A stretch of DNA of 43,826 nt from Frigoribacterium sp. Leaf8 (GTDB lineage: Bacteria; Actinomycetota; Actinomycetes; Actinomycetales; Microbacteriaceae), in contig NZ_LMKB01000005.1 of assembly GCF_001421165.1 (NCBI RefSeq), positions 1,421,030 to 1,464,855 on the forward strand, in the 5' to 3' direction. The position numbers and the translations under genes are program-made. The notes below the pieces were generated by a model. It searched no databases. It was not told the DNA's origin and saw only the letters and a list, made by a program, of their open reading frames with translations. Positions 19,116 through 28,627 of this stretch are shown here, one piece after another (the stretch's first letter is position 1; every line of letters begins with the position of its first letter).

Positions 19116-20377
19116 GCGACCGGCTCGATGACCTCGAGGCCACCGAGGTAGCCGCGCAGCGCCTCGGGCACGACCACCGAGCCGTCGGCCTGCTGGTGCG
19201 TCTCGAGGATCGCGACGAGCCACCGCGTGGTCGCGAGGGTGCCGTTGAGCGTCGCGACGGGAGCCGTCTTGCCGCTCTCGGTGCGGTAGCGGGTGTCGAG
19301 GCGGCGGGCCTGGAAGGTGGTGCAGTTCGACGTGCTGCTCAGCTCGCGGTAGGTGCCCTGCGTCGGCACCCAGGCCTCGATGTCGAACTTGCGTGCGGCG
19401 CTCGAACCGAGGTCGCCGGCGGCGACGTCGATGACGCGGTAGGTGAGGCCGAGGGCCTGCAGCATGCTCTCCTGGAACCCGACGAGGGCGTCGTGCTCGG
19501 CCTCTGCCTGGTCGGGGTGCACGTAGCTGAACATCTCGAGCTTGTTGAACTGGTGCACGCGGAGGATGCCCCGGTTGTCCTTGCCGGCGGCCCCGGCCTC
19601 ACGGCGGTAGCAGGTCGACCAGCCGGCGTAGCGGATCGGGCCCGCCTCGACGTCAAGGATCTCGTCGGAGTGGTACCCGGCGAGCGCGACCTCGCTCGTG
19701 CCGGTCAGGTAGAGGTCGTCGGCGGGCAGGTGGTAGACCTCGTCGGCGTGGGAGCCCAGGAACCCGGTGCCGGCCATGACCTCGGGTCGCACCAGCGTCG
19801 GGGTGATCAGCGGCGTGAAGTCGTTCTTCAGGGCGAGGTCGAGGGCCATGTTCATCAGGCCGAGCTCGAGGCGCGCACCGATGCCGCGCAGGAAGTAGAA
19901 GCGCGAGCCCGAGACCTTGGTGCCGCGCTTGATGTCGATCGCGCCGAGCTTCTCGCCGAGGTCGGCGTGGTCGAGGGCTTCGAAGTCGAAGGAGGGGCGG
20001 GTGCCGTGCTCACGGAGCGTCACGAAGTTCTCTTCGCCGCCCGAGGGCACGCCGTCGATGATCAGGTTGCCGATGCCGCGCGCGGCCGCGTCGAAGACCG
20101 CATCGGCCTCGTTCGAAGCGGCCTGCGCCTCCTTCACGCGGGCGGCGAGCTGCTGCGCCTGCGCGACCAGGGCCTTCTTCTCGTCTTTCGGCGCCTTGGC
20201 GACGGTCTTGCCGAAGGCGTTCTGCTCGGCGCGCAGGTCTTCGAAGGCGGCGATCGCCGCGCGGCGGGCCTGGTCGGCCGCCACCGCATCGTCGACCAGC
20301 GACTCGGAGTCGCCCCGGGCCCGCTGGCTCTGCTTGACGAGGTCGGGGGATTCACGAAGCAACTGGGGATCGATCAC
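19112..20377 (-). CDS. serS: Seryl-tRNA synthetase
   Basis: 421 residues, normal length. N-terminal helical hairpin (about 25-110) for the tRNA-Ser long arm: [25 protein letters not shown]. Class II catalytic core: [15 protein letters not shown], motif 2 [37 protein letters not shown] and motif 3 [20 protein letters not shown]. Charges serine (and the precursor of selenocysteine) onto tRNA-Ser. GTG start (VIDPQLLRE) with TAGGAT 6 nt upstream. Both tRNA-Ser genes lie within 6.5 kb downstream on the same strand. Confidence 0.97.
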   Translation of the reverse strand: MIDPQLLRESPDLVKQSQRARGDSESLVDDAVAADQARRAAIAAFEDLRAEQNAFGKTVAKAPKDEKKALVAQAQQLAARVKEAQAASNEADAVFDAAARGIGNLIIDGVPSGGEENFVTLREHGTRPSFDFEALDHADLGEKLGAIDIKRGTKVSGSRFYFLRGIGARLELGLMNMALDLALKNDFTPLITPTLVRPEVMAGTGFLGSHADEVYHLPADDLYLTGTSEVALAGYHSDEILDVEAGPIRYAGWSTCYRREAGAAGKDNRGILRVHQFNKLEMFSYVHPDQAEAEHDALVGFQESMLQALGLTYRVIDVAAGDLGSSAARKFDIEAWVPTQGTYRELSSTSNCTTFQARRLDTRYRTESGKTAPVATLNGTLATTRWLVAILETHQQADGSVVVPEALRGYLGGLEVIEPVA

Positions 20378-20383
20378 CCGCCC

Positions 20384-20389
20384 ATCCTA
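20384..20389 (-). promoter_or_regulatory. Candidate leaderless -10 box of serS
   Basis: TAGGAT on the minus strand, 6 nt before the GTG start of serS. Confidence 0.5.
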
Positions 20390-20440
20390 GGCAACGGCAC
20401 CCGCGCGGCCGACGTTCTGCACAGAGCCTTCGCCTTCCCG

Positions 20441-20469
20441 TTACCTCACGGGGGTGCGTCCAATACGCT
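20441..20469 (+). promoter_or_regulatory. Candidate leaderless promoter of the lipid kinase gene
   Basis: TTACCT (20441-20446), 17-nt spacer, TACGCT (20464-20469), then 6 nt to the ATG at 20476. Confidence 0.5.
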
Positions 20470-20475
20470 CGCCCC

Positions 20476-21501
20476 ATGACCGCCACCTCCCCCTCCCCCG
20501 CCGAGCACGCCTCGGCATCCGAGCCCGAGACGGCTCGCCAGACCGCCGCGGTCGTCTACAACCCGATCAAGGTCGACCTCGACGCCATCAAGACGGCCGT
20601 CGGGCGCCACGAGTTCTCGAACGGCTGGGCCCCCACGACGTTCTACGAGACCAGCAAGGAAGACCCGGGCGGCGAGGTGACGAAGAAGGCCCTCGCCGAG
20701 GGCGTCGACATGGTGATCGCCGCGGGGGGCGACGGCACGGTGCGTGCCGTGGCCGAGGCCCTGCAGGGCACCGACGCGTCCCTCGCCCTGCTGCCCTCGG
20801 GCACGGGCAACCTGTTGGCCCGCAACCTCGAGCTCTCGCTCGACAACCTCGACGACTCGATCGCGACGGCGTTCAGCGGTCGCGACCGTGACATCGACCT
20901 CGGCGTCGTCGACGTCGAGCGTGAGGACGGCTCGCGCGAGACCAAGGCGTTCGTCGTCATGGCCGGCGTCGGCCTCGACGCGAAGATGCTCGCGAACACC
21001 AACGACGAGCTGAAGAAGCGCGTCGGGTGGCTCGCCTACGTCGACGCCATCGCCCGCGCGCTCCGCGACGACAACAAGATCGACGTCCGGTACGAGCTCG
21101 ACGACCAGGGCCGCAAGTCGATGCGCGCCCACACGATCATCGTCGGCAACTGCGGCCTGCTGCCCGCCAACATCATGCTGCTGCCCGACGCGGCGATCGA
21201 CGACGGCATCTTCGACATCGTCGCCCTGCGCCCCGAGGGCTTCTTCGGCTGGGTGCAGATCTGGGTCAAGATCGTGTGGGAGAACGGCGTCATGCGCCGC
21301 ACCCAGGTCGGCCGCCGCATCCTCGCCGCCAACAGCCGCGAGGTGCGCACCCTGCGCTACAACAAGGGCAAGAAGCTCGTGGTCCGCCTCGACTCCCCCC
21401 AGGACTTCGAGATCGACGGCGACTCCGTCGGCAAGGTCGTCGCCCTGCGTGCGGTCGTCGACCCGGGCGGCCTGACCGTCCGCGTGCCGGCCGACGCCTG
21501 A
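20476..21501 (+). CDS. Diacylglycerol/sphingosine-kinase-like lipid kinase
   Basis: 341 residues. DAGK catalytic domain about 24-150: AAVVYNPIKVD, MVIAAGGDGTVRAVAEAL (nucleotide-binding GGDGT) and LLPSGTGNLLARNL. The C-terminal beta-sandwich domain has VMAGVGLDAKMLANT, GNCGLLPANIMLLPDAAIDDG and FEIDGDSVGK, which is the YegS/DgkB arrangement. Phosphorylates a lipid headgroup at the membrane inner face, feeding phospholipid or wall-lipid recycling. Divergent from serS with a 98-bp gap holding both predicted promoters. Confidence 0.92.
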   Translation: MTATSPSPAEHASASEPETARQTAAVVYNPIKVDLDAIKTAVGRHEFSNGWAPTTFYETSKEDPGGEVTKKALAEGVDMVIAAGGDGTVRAVAEALQGTDASLALLPSGTGNLLARNLELSLDNLDDSIATAFSGRDRDIDLGVVDVEREDGSRETKAFVVMAGVGLDAKMLANTNDELKKRVGWLAYVDAIARALRDDNKIDVRYELDDQGRKSMRAHTIIVGNCGLLPANIMLLPDAAIDDGIFDIVALRPEGFFGWVQIWVKIVWENGVMRRTQVGRRILAANSREVRTLRYNKGKKLVVRLDSPQDFEIDGDSVGKVVALRAVVDPGGLTVRVPADA

Positions 21502-21536
21502 TCGGCACGGGCGGCCGGCCGAGCGAGGCCGGTCGT

Positions 21537-21570
21537 CAGCGCAGGCCGCTGATCAGCGCAGGCCGCTAAT
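21537..21570. repeat. 17-bp tandem duplication at the pheA stop codon
   Basis: Copies at 21537-21553 and 21554-21570 differ by one base. Each copy encodes the last residues and the stop of pheA, so a second in-phase stop motif lies right behind the first. Confidence 0.85.
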
Positions 21571-22506
21571 CAGCCCGCGCAGCCAGTCGCGGGCGTCGAC
21601 GAAGGCCTCGTCGTCGTACCGCGGCGAGACCTCGGCCGGGGCGCCGTCGGCACGAGGGTACGACCCGAGGAACATCACGCTCGGGCTGAAGCGCTTCAGC
21701 CCGAGCAGGGCGTCGGCCACGCGTTCGTCGAGCACGTGCCCCTCGAGGTCGATGACGAACCGGTAGCGCCCGAGGGCGTCGCCGATCGGCCGCGACTGGA
21801 TGAGGCTGAGGTTGATGCCGCGGGTCGCGAACTGCTCGAGCATGTCGACCAGGGCCCCCGAGCCGTCGGCCGGCAGCTCGACGATCAGGCTGGTCTTGTC
21901 GGCACCGGTCGCGGGCGGCACGGGCACCGTCCGGCTGACCAGCACGAAGCGCGTGACGGCCTGGTCGTTGTCGCCGATCTCGCGGGCGAGCACCTCGAGG
22001 TCGTGGTGGTCGGTGATGCCGGGAGGCGCGACCGCGGCGTCCGCGGAGCCCCCGGCGCCGCCCGGCTCGAGCAGCGAGGCGGCGGCGGCCACGTTCGACG
22101 AGGCCGGCAGGTGACCGTGGCCGGGCAGGTTGCGTTCGAGCCAGCGGTGGGTCTGCGCGTAGGCGACCGGGTGCGCGTTGACGACCCGCACCTCCTCGAT
22201 GCGGGTGCCCGGCCGGGCGACGAGCACGAAGTTGACGCGCACCAGGTACTCGCCGACGATGCGGAGGCCCGGCACGGTGGCGAGGGCGTCCTGCGTCGCA
22301 CTGACCCCGCCCTCGACGCTGTTCTCGATCGCGATCATCGCGGCCGTGCTGACGCCCGAGACGACGTCGGCCAGGGCCTCGCCGACGTTGTTGACGCTCT
22401 TCCAGGTGGCACCGACGGCCTCGGGCACCTGCTTGAGCGCCGCCTCGGTGAACGTGCCCGCGGGCCCGAGGTAGCTGTAGGTCGTCGAGGAGGCGCGGGT
22501 CGGCAT
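21553..22506 (-). CDS. pheA: Prephenate dehydratase
   Basis: 317 residues. Periplasmic-binding-like PDT domain: YSYLGPAGTFTEAALKQ (about 9-25), AMIAIENSVEGGVSATQD, and the catalytic TRFVLVSR motif near 190 (Thr-Arg-Phe). ACT domain from about 210: KTSLIVELPADGSGALVDMLEQFATRGINLSLIQSRPIGDALGRYRFVIDLEGH, containing the phenylalanine-sensing ESRP-like motif as QSRP. Converts prephenate to phenylpyruvate and is probably feedback-regulated by phenylalanine. ATG at 22506 with TAGGCT 7 nt upstream. Divergent from pgm. Confidence 0.95.
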   Translation of the reverse strand: MPTRASSTTYSYLGPAGTFTEAALKQVPEAVGATWKSVNNVGEALADVVSGVSTAAMIAIENSVEGGVSATQDALATVPGLRIVGEYLVRVNFVLVARPGTRIEEVRVVNAHPVAYAQTHRWLERNLPGHGHLPASSNVAAAASLLEPGGAGGSADAAVAPPGITDHHDLEVLAREIGDNDQAVTRFVLVSRTVPVPPATGADKTSLIVELPADGSGALVDMLEQFATRGINLSLIQSRPIGDALGRYRFVIDLEGHVLDERVADALLGLKRFSPSVMFLGSYPRADGAPAEVSPRYDDEAFVDARDWLRGLISGLR

Positions 22507-22513
22507 GACGAGG

Positions 22514-22519
22514 AGCCTA
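22514..22519 (-). promoter_or_regulatory. Candidate leaderless -10 box of pheA
   Basis: TAGGCT on the minus strand, 7 nt before the ATG. Confidence 0.5.
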
Positions 22520-22563
22520 CTGAGAGCCGCCCGGGCACCGCGACGAAGGTCGGCGGCGGGTGC

Positions 22564-22569
22564 CAGGAT
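22564..22569 (+). promoter_or_regulatory. Candidate -10 box or AGGA ribosome site of pgm
   Basis: CAGGAT, 6 nt before the pgm ATG. It contains AGGA, so it could instead be the ribosome-binding site. Confidence 0.35.
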
Positions 22570-22575
22570 GTCCCC

Positions 22576-24195
<1,620 letters not shown>

Positions 24196-24215
24196 CCCGC
24201 GCCTCCCGCACCGCC

Positions 24216-24279
24216 CGACGGGCGTGTTCGTGACGGACGGGCGACTTCGGTCGCCCTCGTCCGACGAACACGCCCGTCG
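24216..24279. terminator. Nested convergent-gene hairpin
   Basis: CGACGGGCGTGTTCG (24216-24230) pairs perfectly with 24265-24279. Inside it GGGCGAC-TTCG-GTCGCCC (24239-24256) forms a second stem with a UUCG tetraloop. It lies between the convergent pgm and carboxypeptidase-like genes and is symmetrical, so it can serve both. Confidence 0.75.
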
Positions 24280-24316
24280 CGCGGTTCGCGGGGTGCGCGG
24301 CGGGCAGGCGGCAGGG

Positions 24317-25132
24317 TCAGCCCGCGTAGTCGGGGGCGGCCGGTAGGCCGAAGAACTCCTCGAGCGTGGTGACGCCCGTGTCGTGCATCTCGGTGGCGAG
24401 GGGCACGCCCACGTACCGGAAATGCCACGGCTCGAAGGTGAAGCCGGTCACGGCGACCTTGTCGGCCGGGTAGCGCAGCAAGAACCCGAAGCGCCACGCG
24501 TTGGCCGCGAGCCACTGCCCCTGGGGCGTGTCGCCGAAGCAGGCCTGCAGCGCGCAACTGAGCGGCACGGGGCTGATGTCGAGGGCGAGCCCGGTCTGGT
24601 GCTCACTGAATCCCGGACGGGCGCTCTGTGCATCGGCCTGTGCCTGCCCGAGACGCTGGACCCAGCCGGCGTAGACGCTCACCTGGGTGTCGTACGAGCG
24701 GTAGGCGCTCTGCACCTGGAACGCCCCGGCCCCCTCGGCCTCGCCCGCCCGGAACATCTCGACGACCGCGGCAGCCGCCTCGGCGCGGAGGGTCGGCGGG
24801 TTCTGGTGCGCCACGTCGGGCGTGACGAGATCGCCGGGGACGTAGTCGACCGGGTCGAGCGCGCGCAGCTTGTCGCTGACGACCCAGAGGCTGGCGGGGT
24901 CGTCGACCGACCGGGCCGCCTTGTCGAACGCGGGTGTCGTGGGGGACGTGGGAGGCGCCTCCTCGGTCGGGGTCGGGGACGGGGTCGGGGTGAGCGTCGG
25001 CGAGACGGTCGCGGCCGACGTGCTCGGGCTCGGCTCGGGCGCGCCCCCCGAGCACGCGGCCAGCAGGCCGGCCGAGAGGACGACGGCCAGGACGGTGGCC
25101 GCGGGGTGCGGCAGGGAGGGGCGGCGTGACAT
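24317..25132 (-). CDS. VanY-type D-alanyl-D-alanine carboxypeptidase-like lipoprotein
   Basis: 271 residues. Lipoprotein signal with lipobox LLAAC (Cys near 27), a Pro/Thr/Ser-rich spacer to about 70, then a peptidase M15B/VanY domain: QSAYRSYDTQ (about 150), SEHQTGLALDIS (zinc ligands His and Asp) and FEPWHFRYVG (third zinc ligand His). Trims D-Ala from peptidoglycan stem peptides on the cell surface. ATG at 25132 preferred over an upstream GTG because the signal sequence begins there and TAGGCT lies 7 nt upstream. Confidence 0.92.
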   Translation of the reverse strand: MSRRPSLPHPAATVLAVVLSAGLLAACSGGAPEPSPSTSAATVSPTLTPTPSPTPTEEAPPTSPTTPAFDKAARSVDDPASLWVVSDKLRALDPVDYVPGDLVTPDVAHQNPPTLRAEAAAAVVEMFRAGEAEGAGAFQVQSAYRSYDTQVSVYAGWVQRLGQAQADAQSARPGFSEHQTGLALDISPVPLSCALQACFGDTPQGQWLAANAWRFGFLLRYPADKVAVTGFTFEPWHFRYVGVPLATEMHDTGVTTLEEFFGLPAAPDYAG

Positions 25133-25139
25133 CGCGTCG

Positions 25140-25145
25140 AGCCTA
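25140..25145 (-). promoter_or_regulatory. Candidate leaderless -10 box of the carboxypeptidase-like gene
   Basis: TAGGCT on the minus strand, 7 nt before the ATG at 25132. Confidence 0.5.
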
Positions 25146-25186
25146 GTCACGAGGAGCGGACCGACACGGACGGACGTCGCCGCCGC

Positions 25187-25234
25187 CGACCACGACCACG
25201 ACCACGACCACGACCGCGACCGCGACCGCGACGG
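25187..25234. repeat. Hexanucleotide repeat (CGACCA/CGACCG)x8
   Basis: Four CGACCA, three CGACCG and one CGACGG unit in a row, just upstream of the MFS promoter in the divergent gap. Slippage could change spacing between the two promoters. Confidence 0.9.
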
Positions 25235-25247
25235 ACGATTCCTCTTG

Positions 25248-25290
25248 TTGTCGGATGCTTGCCCGTGAAGTAACTTTGCGTACTGCGCAA
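25248..25290 (+). promoter_or_regulatory. Promoter with overlapping operator for the DHA2 exporter gene
   Basis: -35 TTGTCG (25248-25253), 17-nt spacer, -10 TAACTT (25271-25276). The perfect dyad TTGCG-TACTG-CGCAA (25276-25290) covers the expected transcription start, a typical repressor position. The leader to the ATG is about 45 nt. Confidence 0.6.
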
Positions 25291-25330
25291 TTCCTCGTCG
25301 CGCCTCCCCCTTCCAGACAGAAGAGACACC

Positions 25331-27160
25331 ATGTCGAGCGCCGCCTCCGCACCCACGACCACGGCCCCCGCCGAGCGCCAGGGCCTGATGACCCACCGCC
25401 AGATCCTGTACGTCATCTTCGGCCTGATGGCCGGCATGTTCCTCTCGGCCCTCGACCAGACGATCGTCGGCACCTCGATGCGGACGATCGCGGACGACCT
25501 CGACGGGCTCAGCCTGCAGGCCTGGGTGACCACCGCCTACCTGATCGTGTCGACCATCTCGACGCCCATCTACGGCAAGCTCAGCGACATCTTCGGAAGG
25601 CGACCGCTCTTCCTGATCGCCATCACGATCTTCTTGCTGGGGTCCGTCGCGGCCGGCTTCTCCGAGAGCATGTACCAGCTCGCCATCTTCCGGGCGATCC
25701 AGGGCATGGGCGCCGGCGGCCTCATGGCCCTGCCGCTGACGATCATGGGCGACATCCTGGCCCCGCGTGAGCGCGCGAAGTACCAGGGCTACTTCCTCGC
25801 CGTGTTCGGCATCTCGAGCGTCATCGGCCCGCTCGTCGGCGGACTCTTCGCCGGAGCCGACCAGATCCTCTTCGTCACCGGCTGGCGCTGGGTGTTCCTG
25901 ATCAACGTGCCGATCGGCATCGTGGCGCTGTTCATCGTCGTGCGGTTCTTGCACATCCCGGGCCAGAAGCGTCGCGAGAACGTCCGCATCGACTGGTTCG
26001 GCGCCGCCGCCGTCATCGTGGCCGCCGTGCCGTTGCTGCTGGTGGCCGAGCAGGGCCGCACCTGGGGCTGGAGCTCGCCCGGGGCCTTCGCCTGCTACGT
26101 CATCGGGGCCGTCGGCATCGTCGCGTTCGTCGTGATCGAGCGATCGATGGGCGACGACGCACTCATCCCGCTGAAGCTGTTCCGCAACCCCACCTTCTCG
26201 ATGGCGACCGTGCTCGGCGTGCTCGTCGGGTTCGGCATGTTCGGCGCCCTGCTGACGGTTCCGCTGTACCTGCAGCTCGTGAACGGGGCGACCCCGACCG
26301 AGAGCGGCTTCCAGATGCTGCCGATGATCGCCGGCCTGATGATCTCGTCGATCGTCGCCGGCCAGCTCATCTCACGGACGGGCAAGTACAAGATCTTCCC
26401 GATCACGGGCACGGCGTTCATGGCGGCCGGGTTCTTCTGGTTCACGAACCTCTCGTTCGACAAGCCGTACTGGTTCATGATGGTCGGCATGCTGTTGGTC
26501 GGCCTGGGACTCGGACAGCTGATGCAGACCCTGACCATCGCCTCGCAGAACTCGGTCGGGGCCCGCGACATCGGCGTGGCCACGTCGGCGTCGACGTTCT
26601 TCCGACAGATCGGCGGGACGCTCGGCACGGCCGTGCTGTTCTCCGTGCTCTTCAGCCGCATCCCCCGGACGATCGCGGACGCCTTCGCCGACTCGAGCCT
26701 GCAGGGCCGTGCCCAGGCCGCCCTCGCCGACCAGTCGGTGCTGAGCGACCCGGCGAACGCCGCGATCCTCAAGCTCTACCAGGCGGCCGGAGGCGGCGAC
26801 ACGTCGCAGGTCGGCGGCGCACTCGACGGCAACACGTCGTTCCTCAACACGGCCGACCGCCGTCTCGCCGCGCCGTTCCTCGACGGCTTCGCGAACGCGG
26901 CCGTGACGGTCTTCTGGGTCGCCCTGGTGGTGGTGCTCGTGGCCTTCGTGCTGAGCTTCTTCCTCAAGGCCACGCCGCTGCGCCAGAAGTCGGCCATCGA
27001 CGAGGCAGCCGACGACGCGCGGGCCGCCGTGGCCGCCGACGCCGCACTCGCGGCGCAGGCCGCCGCCGCGCAGACCAGTTCGCTGGTCGCCCCCGACACG
27101 GGTTCGATCGACGTCGTGCCCACGGAAGAACGGCGCGGCGACACCTCGTCTCGGCGCTGA
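25331..27160 (+). CDS. DHA2-family (EmrB/QacA-type) MFS drug exporter
   Basis: 609 residues, about 14 membrane helices. Helix 1 has FLSALDQTIVGTSMRTIADDL (motif D1), the loop 2-3 has GKLSDIFGRRPLF (motif A), and RAIQGMGAGGLMALPLTIMGDILAPRERAKYQG carries motifs B/C, followed by GPLVGGLFAG. The C-terminal tail of about 60 residues is Ala-rich and cytoplasmic. Proton-driven export of toxic organic compounds is expected. Own promoter with overlapping dyad at 25248-25290; the MarR gene 400 bp downstream is the likely local regulator. Confidence 0.93.
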   Translation: MSSAASAPTTTAPAERQGLMTHRQILYVIFGLMAGMFLSALDQTIVGTSMRTIADDLDGLSLQAWVTTAYLIVSTISTPIYGKLSDIFGRRPLFLIAITIFLLGSVAAGFSESMYQLAIFRAIQGMGAGGLMALPLTIMGDILAPRERAKYQGYFLAVFGISSVIGPLVGGLFAGADQILFVTGWRWVFLINVPIGIVALFIVVRFLHIPGQKRRENVRIDWFGAAAVIVAAVPLLLVAEQGRTWGWSSPGAFACYVIGAVGIVAFVVIERSMGDDALIPLKLFRNPTFSMATVLGVLVGFGMFGALLTVPLYLQLVNGATPTESGFQMLPMIAGLMISSIVAGQLISRTGKYKIFPITGTAFMAAGFFWFTNLSFDKPYWFMMVGMLLVGLGLGQLMQTLTIASQNSVGARDIGVATSASTFFRQIGGTLGTAVLFSVLFSRIPRTIADAFADSSLQGRAQAALADQSVLSDPANAAILKLYQAAGGGDTSQVGGALDGNTSFLNTADRRLAAPFLDGFANAAVTVFWVALVVVLVAFVLSFFLKATPLRQKSAIDEAADDARAAVAADAALAAQAAAAQTSSLVAPDTGSIDVVPTEERRGDTSSRR

Positions 27161-27197
27161 TCGGGTGCCCGGCGCGACGTTCGCCCGGCACCCGATC
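27159..27197 (+). terminator. Terminator-like hairpin of the exporter gene
   Basis: GATCGGGTGCC (27159-27169), starting in the stop codon, pairs with GGCACCCGATC (27187-27197). Confidence 0.6.
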
Positions 27198-27232
27198 CGC
27201 TCGAGCTGGTGTCGCGACACGGCAAGTGTCGG

Positions 27233-27360
27233 GTAGCGTTCCCTCGACGGCGCTTCGGTGCCGAACGGTTCGTCCCGCGTCCGGCGTTCCCTGCCCGTGA
27301 AGCTCACGCGGGAGGCGAGACGACCGAAGGCCGCACACCCACGGGGTGTGCGGCCTTTCT
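27233..27360 (+). ncRNA. Candidate structured small RNA ending in a strong terminator
   Basis: Between the exporter and MarR genes lies about 130 nt without coding character: a TAGCGT hexamer (27233), a small GGCGC-TTCG-GTGCC hairpin, a CCCGCGT/ACGCGGG stem (about 27275-27312) and then a textbook terminator. The exporter transcript already has its own hairpin at 27159, so the second terminator needs its own transcript. No match to known RNA families was recognised. Confidence 0.35.
27327..27360 (+). terminator. Rho-independent terminator
   Basis: AAGGCCGCACACCC (27327-27340), 3-nt loop, GGGTGTGCGGCCTT (27344-27357), then TTCT. A 14-bp perfect stem with a T-rich tail in the + direction only. 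Confidence 0.85.
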
Positions 27361-27521
27361 CCGTCATGGGACGCCCCACCGAATCGATTCCCTGCGTGAA
27401 GCTCTGGTCGACACGGCGGGACGCCTCTGCCCACTCGAGGCGGACATGTCGAGCCTAGGACGGCCACGAGCCGCAGCACAGGGGTTGACAACGAGAAAAA
27501 CCTGGTCAGCGATGACTTTTT

Positions 27522-27550
27522 GCTAGACGGACTAGCGACGGGGCTAGACT
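27522..27550 (+). promoter_or_regulatory. CTAG-rich operator and leaderless -10 box of the MarR gene
   Basis: GCTAG-ACGGA-CTAGC (27522-27536) is a perfect dyad. A third CTAG lies within TAGACT (27545-27550), 7 nt before the ATG at 27558. A TTGACA also occurs at 27485. Confidence 0.5.
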
Positions 27551-27557
27551 CCCCCTC

Positions 27558-28148
27558 ATGCCCGATCAGCACGCCACCGCCGCGCCCTTCGACGCGTCCG
27601 GCTATTGGTACAGCAGCAGCACCGAAGAGCGCGGCGTCACGGTGTTGAACACCCTCCGCGCCTACCGTGCCGCCGAGGTCGCGATGCGGGCCCGCACCCG
27701 CAAGTCGATGAAGATGAACGACACCGACCTCGCGGCCCTGCGGTTCCTGCTCCGGGCCCAGCGGCTCGGCGACCCCGTCAGCGCGAAAGAACTGGCCGCC
27801 CAGCTGAAGATCACCTCGGCGTCGACGTCGGTGTTGATCAACCGCCTCGTCGCGAGCGGGCACATGCTGCGCCACCCCCACCCGACCGACAAGCGCGGGG
27901 TCCTGCTGACCGCCACGGGCGACTCGAACACCGAGGTGCGCGACACCATGGCGGCGATGCACGCCCGCATGATCTCGACGGCCGAGTCGCTCGACGCCGA
28001 CGAGGCGGCCGTGGTCGTGGGCTTCCTGCAGCGCATGACGGCCGCGATCGAGATCGACGACCACCACGTCGACGGCGATCCGGCCGACCGGGCCGGCACG
28101 GGCACGGGCACGGGCACGGGCACGGGCACGGGTCACCATCCGTCCTAG
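27558..28148 (+). CDS. MarR-family transcriptional regulator with (Gly-Thr) tail
   Basis: 196 residues. Winged helix at about 50-125: MKMNDTDLAALRFLL, SAKELAAQLKITSASTSVLINRLVASGHMLRHPHPTDKRGVLLTATG, with DKRG wing. Flanking helices form the dimer and ligand domain. The C-terminus ends in GTGTGTGTGTGT from six perfect GGCACG hexamers (28095-28130), an unusual low-complexity tail that can lengthen or shorten without frameshift. Probably represses itself and the DHA2 exporter upstream. ATG at 27558 has a TAGACT box 7 nt upstream, suggesting leaderless translation. Confidence 0.88.
   Translation: MPDQHATAAPFDASGYWYSSSTEERGVTVLNTLRAYRAAEVAMRARTRKSMKMNDTDLAALRFLLRAQRLGDPVSAKELAAQLKITSASTSVLINRLVASGHMLRHPHPTDKRGVLLTATGDSNTEVRDTMAAMHARMISTAESLDADEAAVVVGFLQRMTAAIEIDDHHVDGDPADRAGTGTGTGTGTGTGHHPS
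28095..28130. repeat. Coding microsatellite (GGCACG)x6
   Basis: Six perfect hexamers encoding alternating Gly-Thr at the C-terminus of the MarR protein. Confidence 0.95.
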
Positions 28149-28298
28149 CCGTTGAGCGAACAACTGGTGAACTGACTAGATCGACTAACCATCGACGTGA
28201 CAGTCTGACCGCGCGACACCGATTCACGGCGGTGTCGTGACCGTCCGAAGTCCCACCGTTCCGCCAGGCATCGCAGGGGTGCCAGAGACGAGCCGAAC

Positions 28299-28469
28299 AT
28301 GACCACGATCGACGTCGCTCGCAGCGACCGCACCACCGCCCGCAGCACCTTCTCCGAGGTGCGCGACACCGCCCGCCAGCGAACGCTGGCCGTCATCGCG
28401 ACGGCTGCCACCGGCGCGAGCGTCAGTCTCGTCGCCGCCCTGCTCCTCGCGCTCGGCGTCGTGCGATGA
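28299..28469 (+). CDS. Small single-helix membrane protein
   Basis: 56 residues: polar N-terminus MTTIDVARSDRTTARST, then one hydrophobic helix (about 30-55, LAVIATAATGASVSLVAALLLALGVV) and the end. No domain recognised. A weak purine-rich sequence (agagacgag) lies about 10 nt before the ATG. It follows the MarR gene by 150 bp; GACTAG/GACTAA repeats at 28172-28188 in between echo the CTAG operator. High third-position GC supports coding. Confidence 0.55.
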   Translation: MTTIDVARSDRTTARSTFSEVRDTARQRTLAVIATAATGASVSLVAALLLALGVVR

Positions 28470-28627
28470 CGTGCCCGTCGGGCTTCTCCGCCCAGCAGAT
28501 GCAGGGTCTGACCCACGAGCAACTCGTGTCGTTCGTCCGCGGCTCGGTCACGACGGCCGTCTCGGCCGCCGACCTGCACGCCGTCAGACCGACTCGACCT
28601 GCGCCGACGGGAGCCGTCTGCGCATGA
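28466..28627 (+). CDS. Possible small protein overlapping the membrane peptide gene
   Basis: 53 residues, starting at an ATGA overlap with the preceding stop: MTCPSGFSAQQMQGLTHEQL and onward, mainly polar. Its 3' end runs antisense into the methyltransferase gene by 44 bp, which weakens the call. The overlap and the first 40 codons look gene-like; the Pro/Thr-rich end does not. Function unknown. Confidence 0.3.
   Translation: MTCPSGFSAQQMQGLTHEQLVSFVRGSVTTAVSAADLHAVRPTRPAPTGAVCA

Noticed and set aside
27209-27526. A 105-residue plus-strand protein between the exporter and the MarR gene
   Set aside because: It reads through the 14-bp terminator stem and has no ribosome site; codon use is not gene-like.
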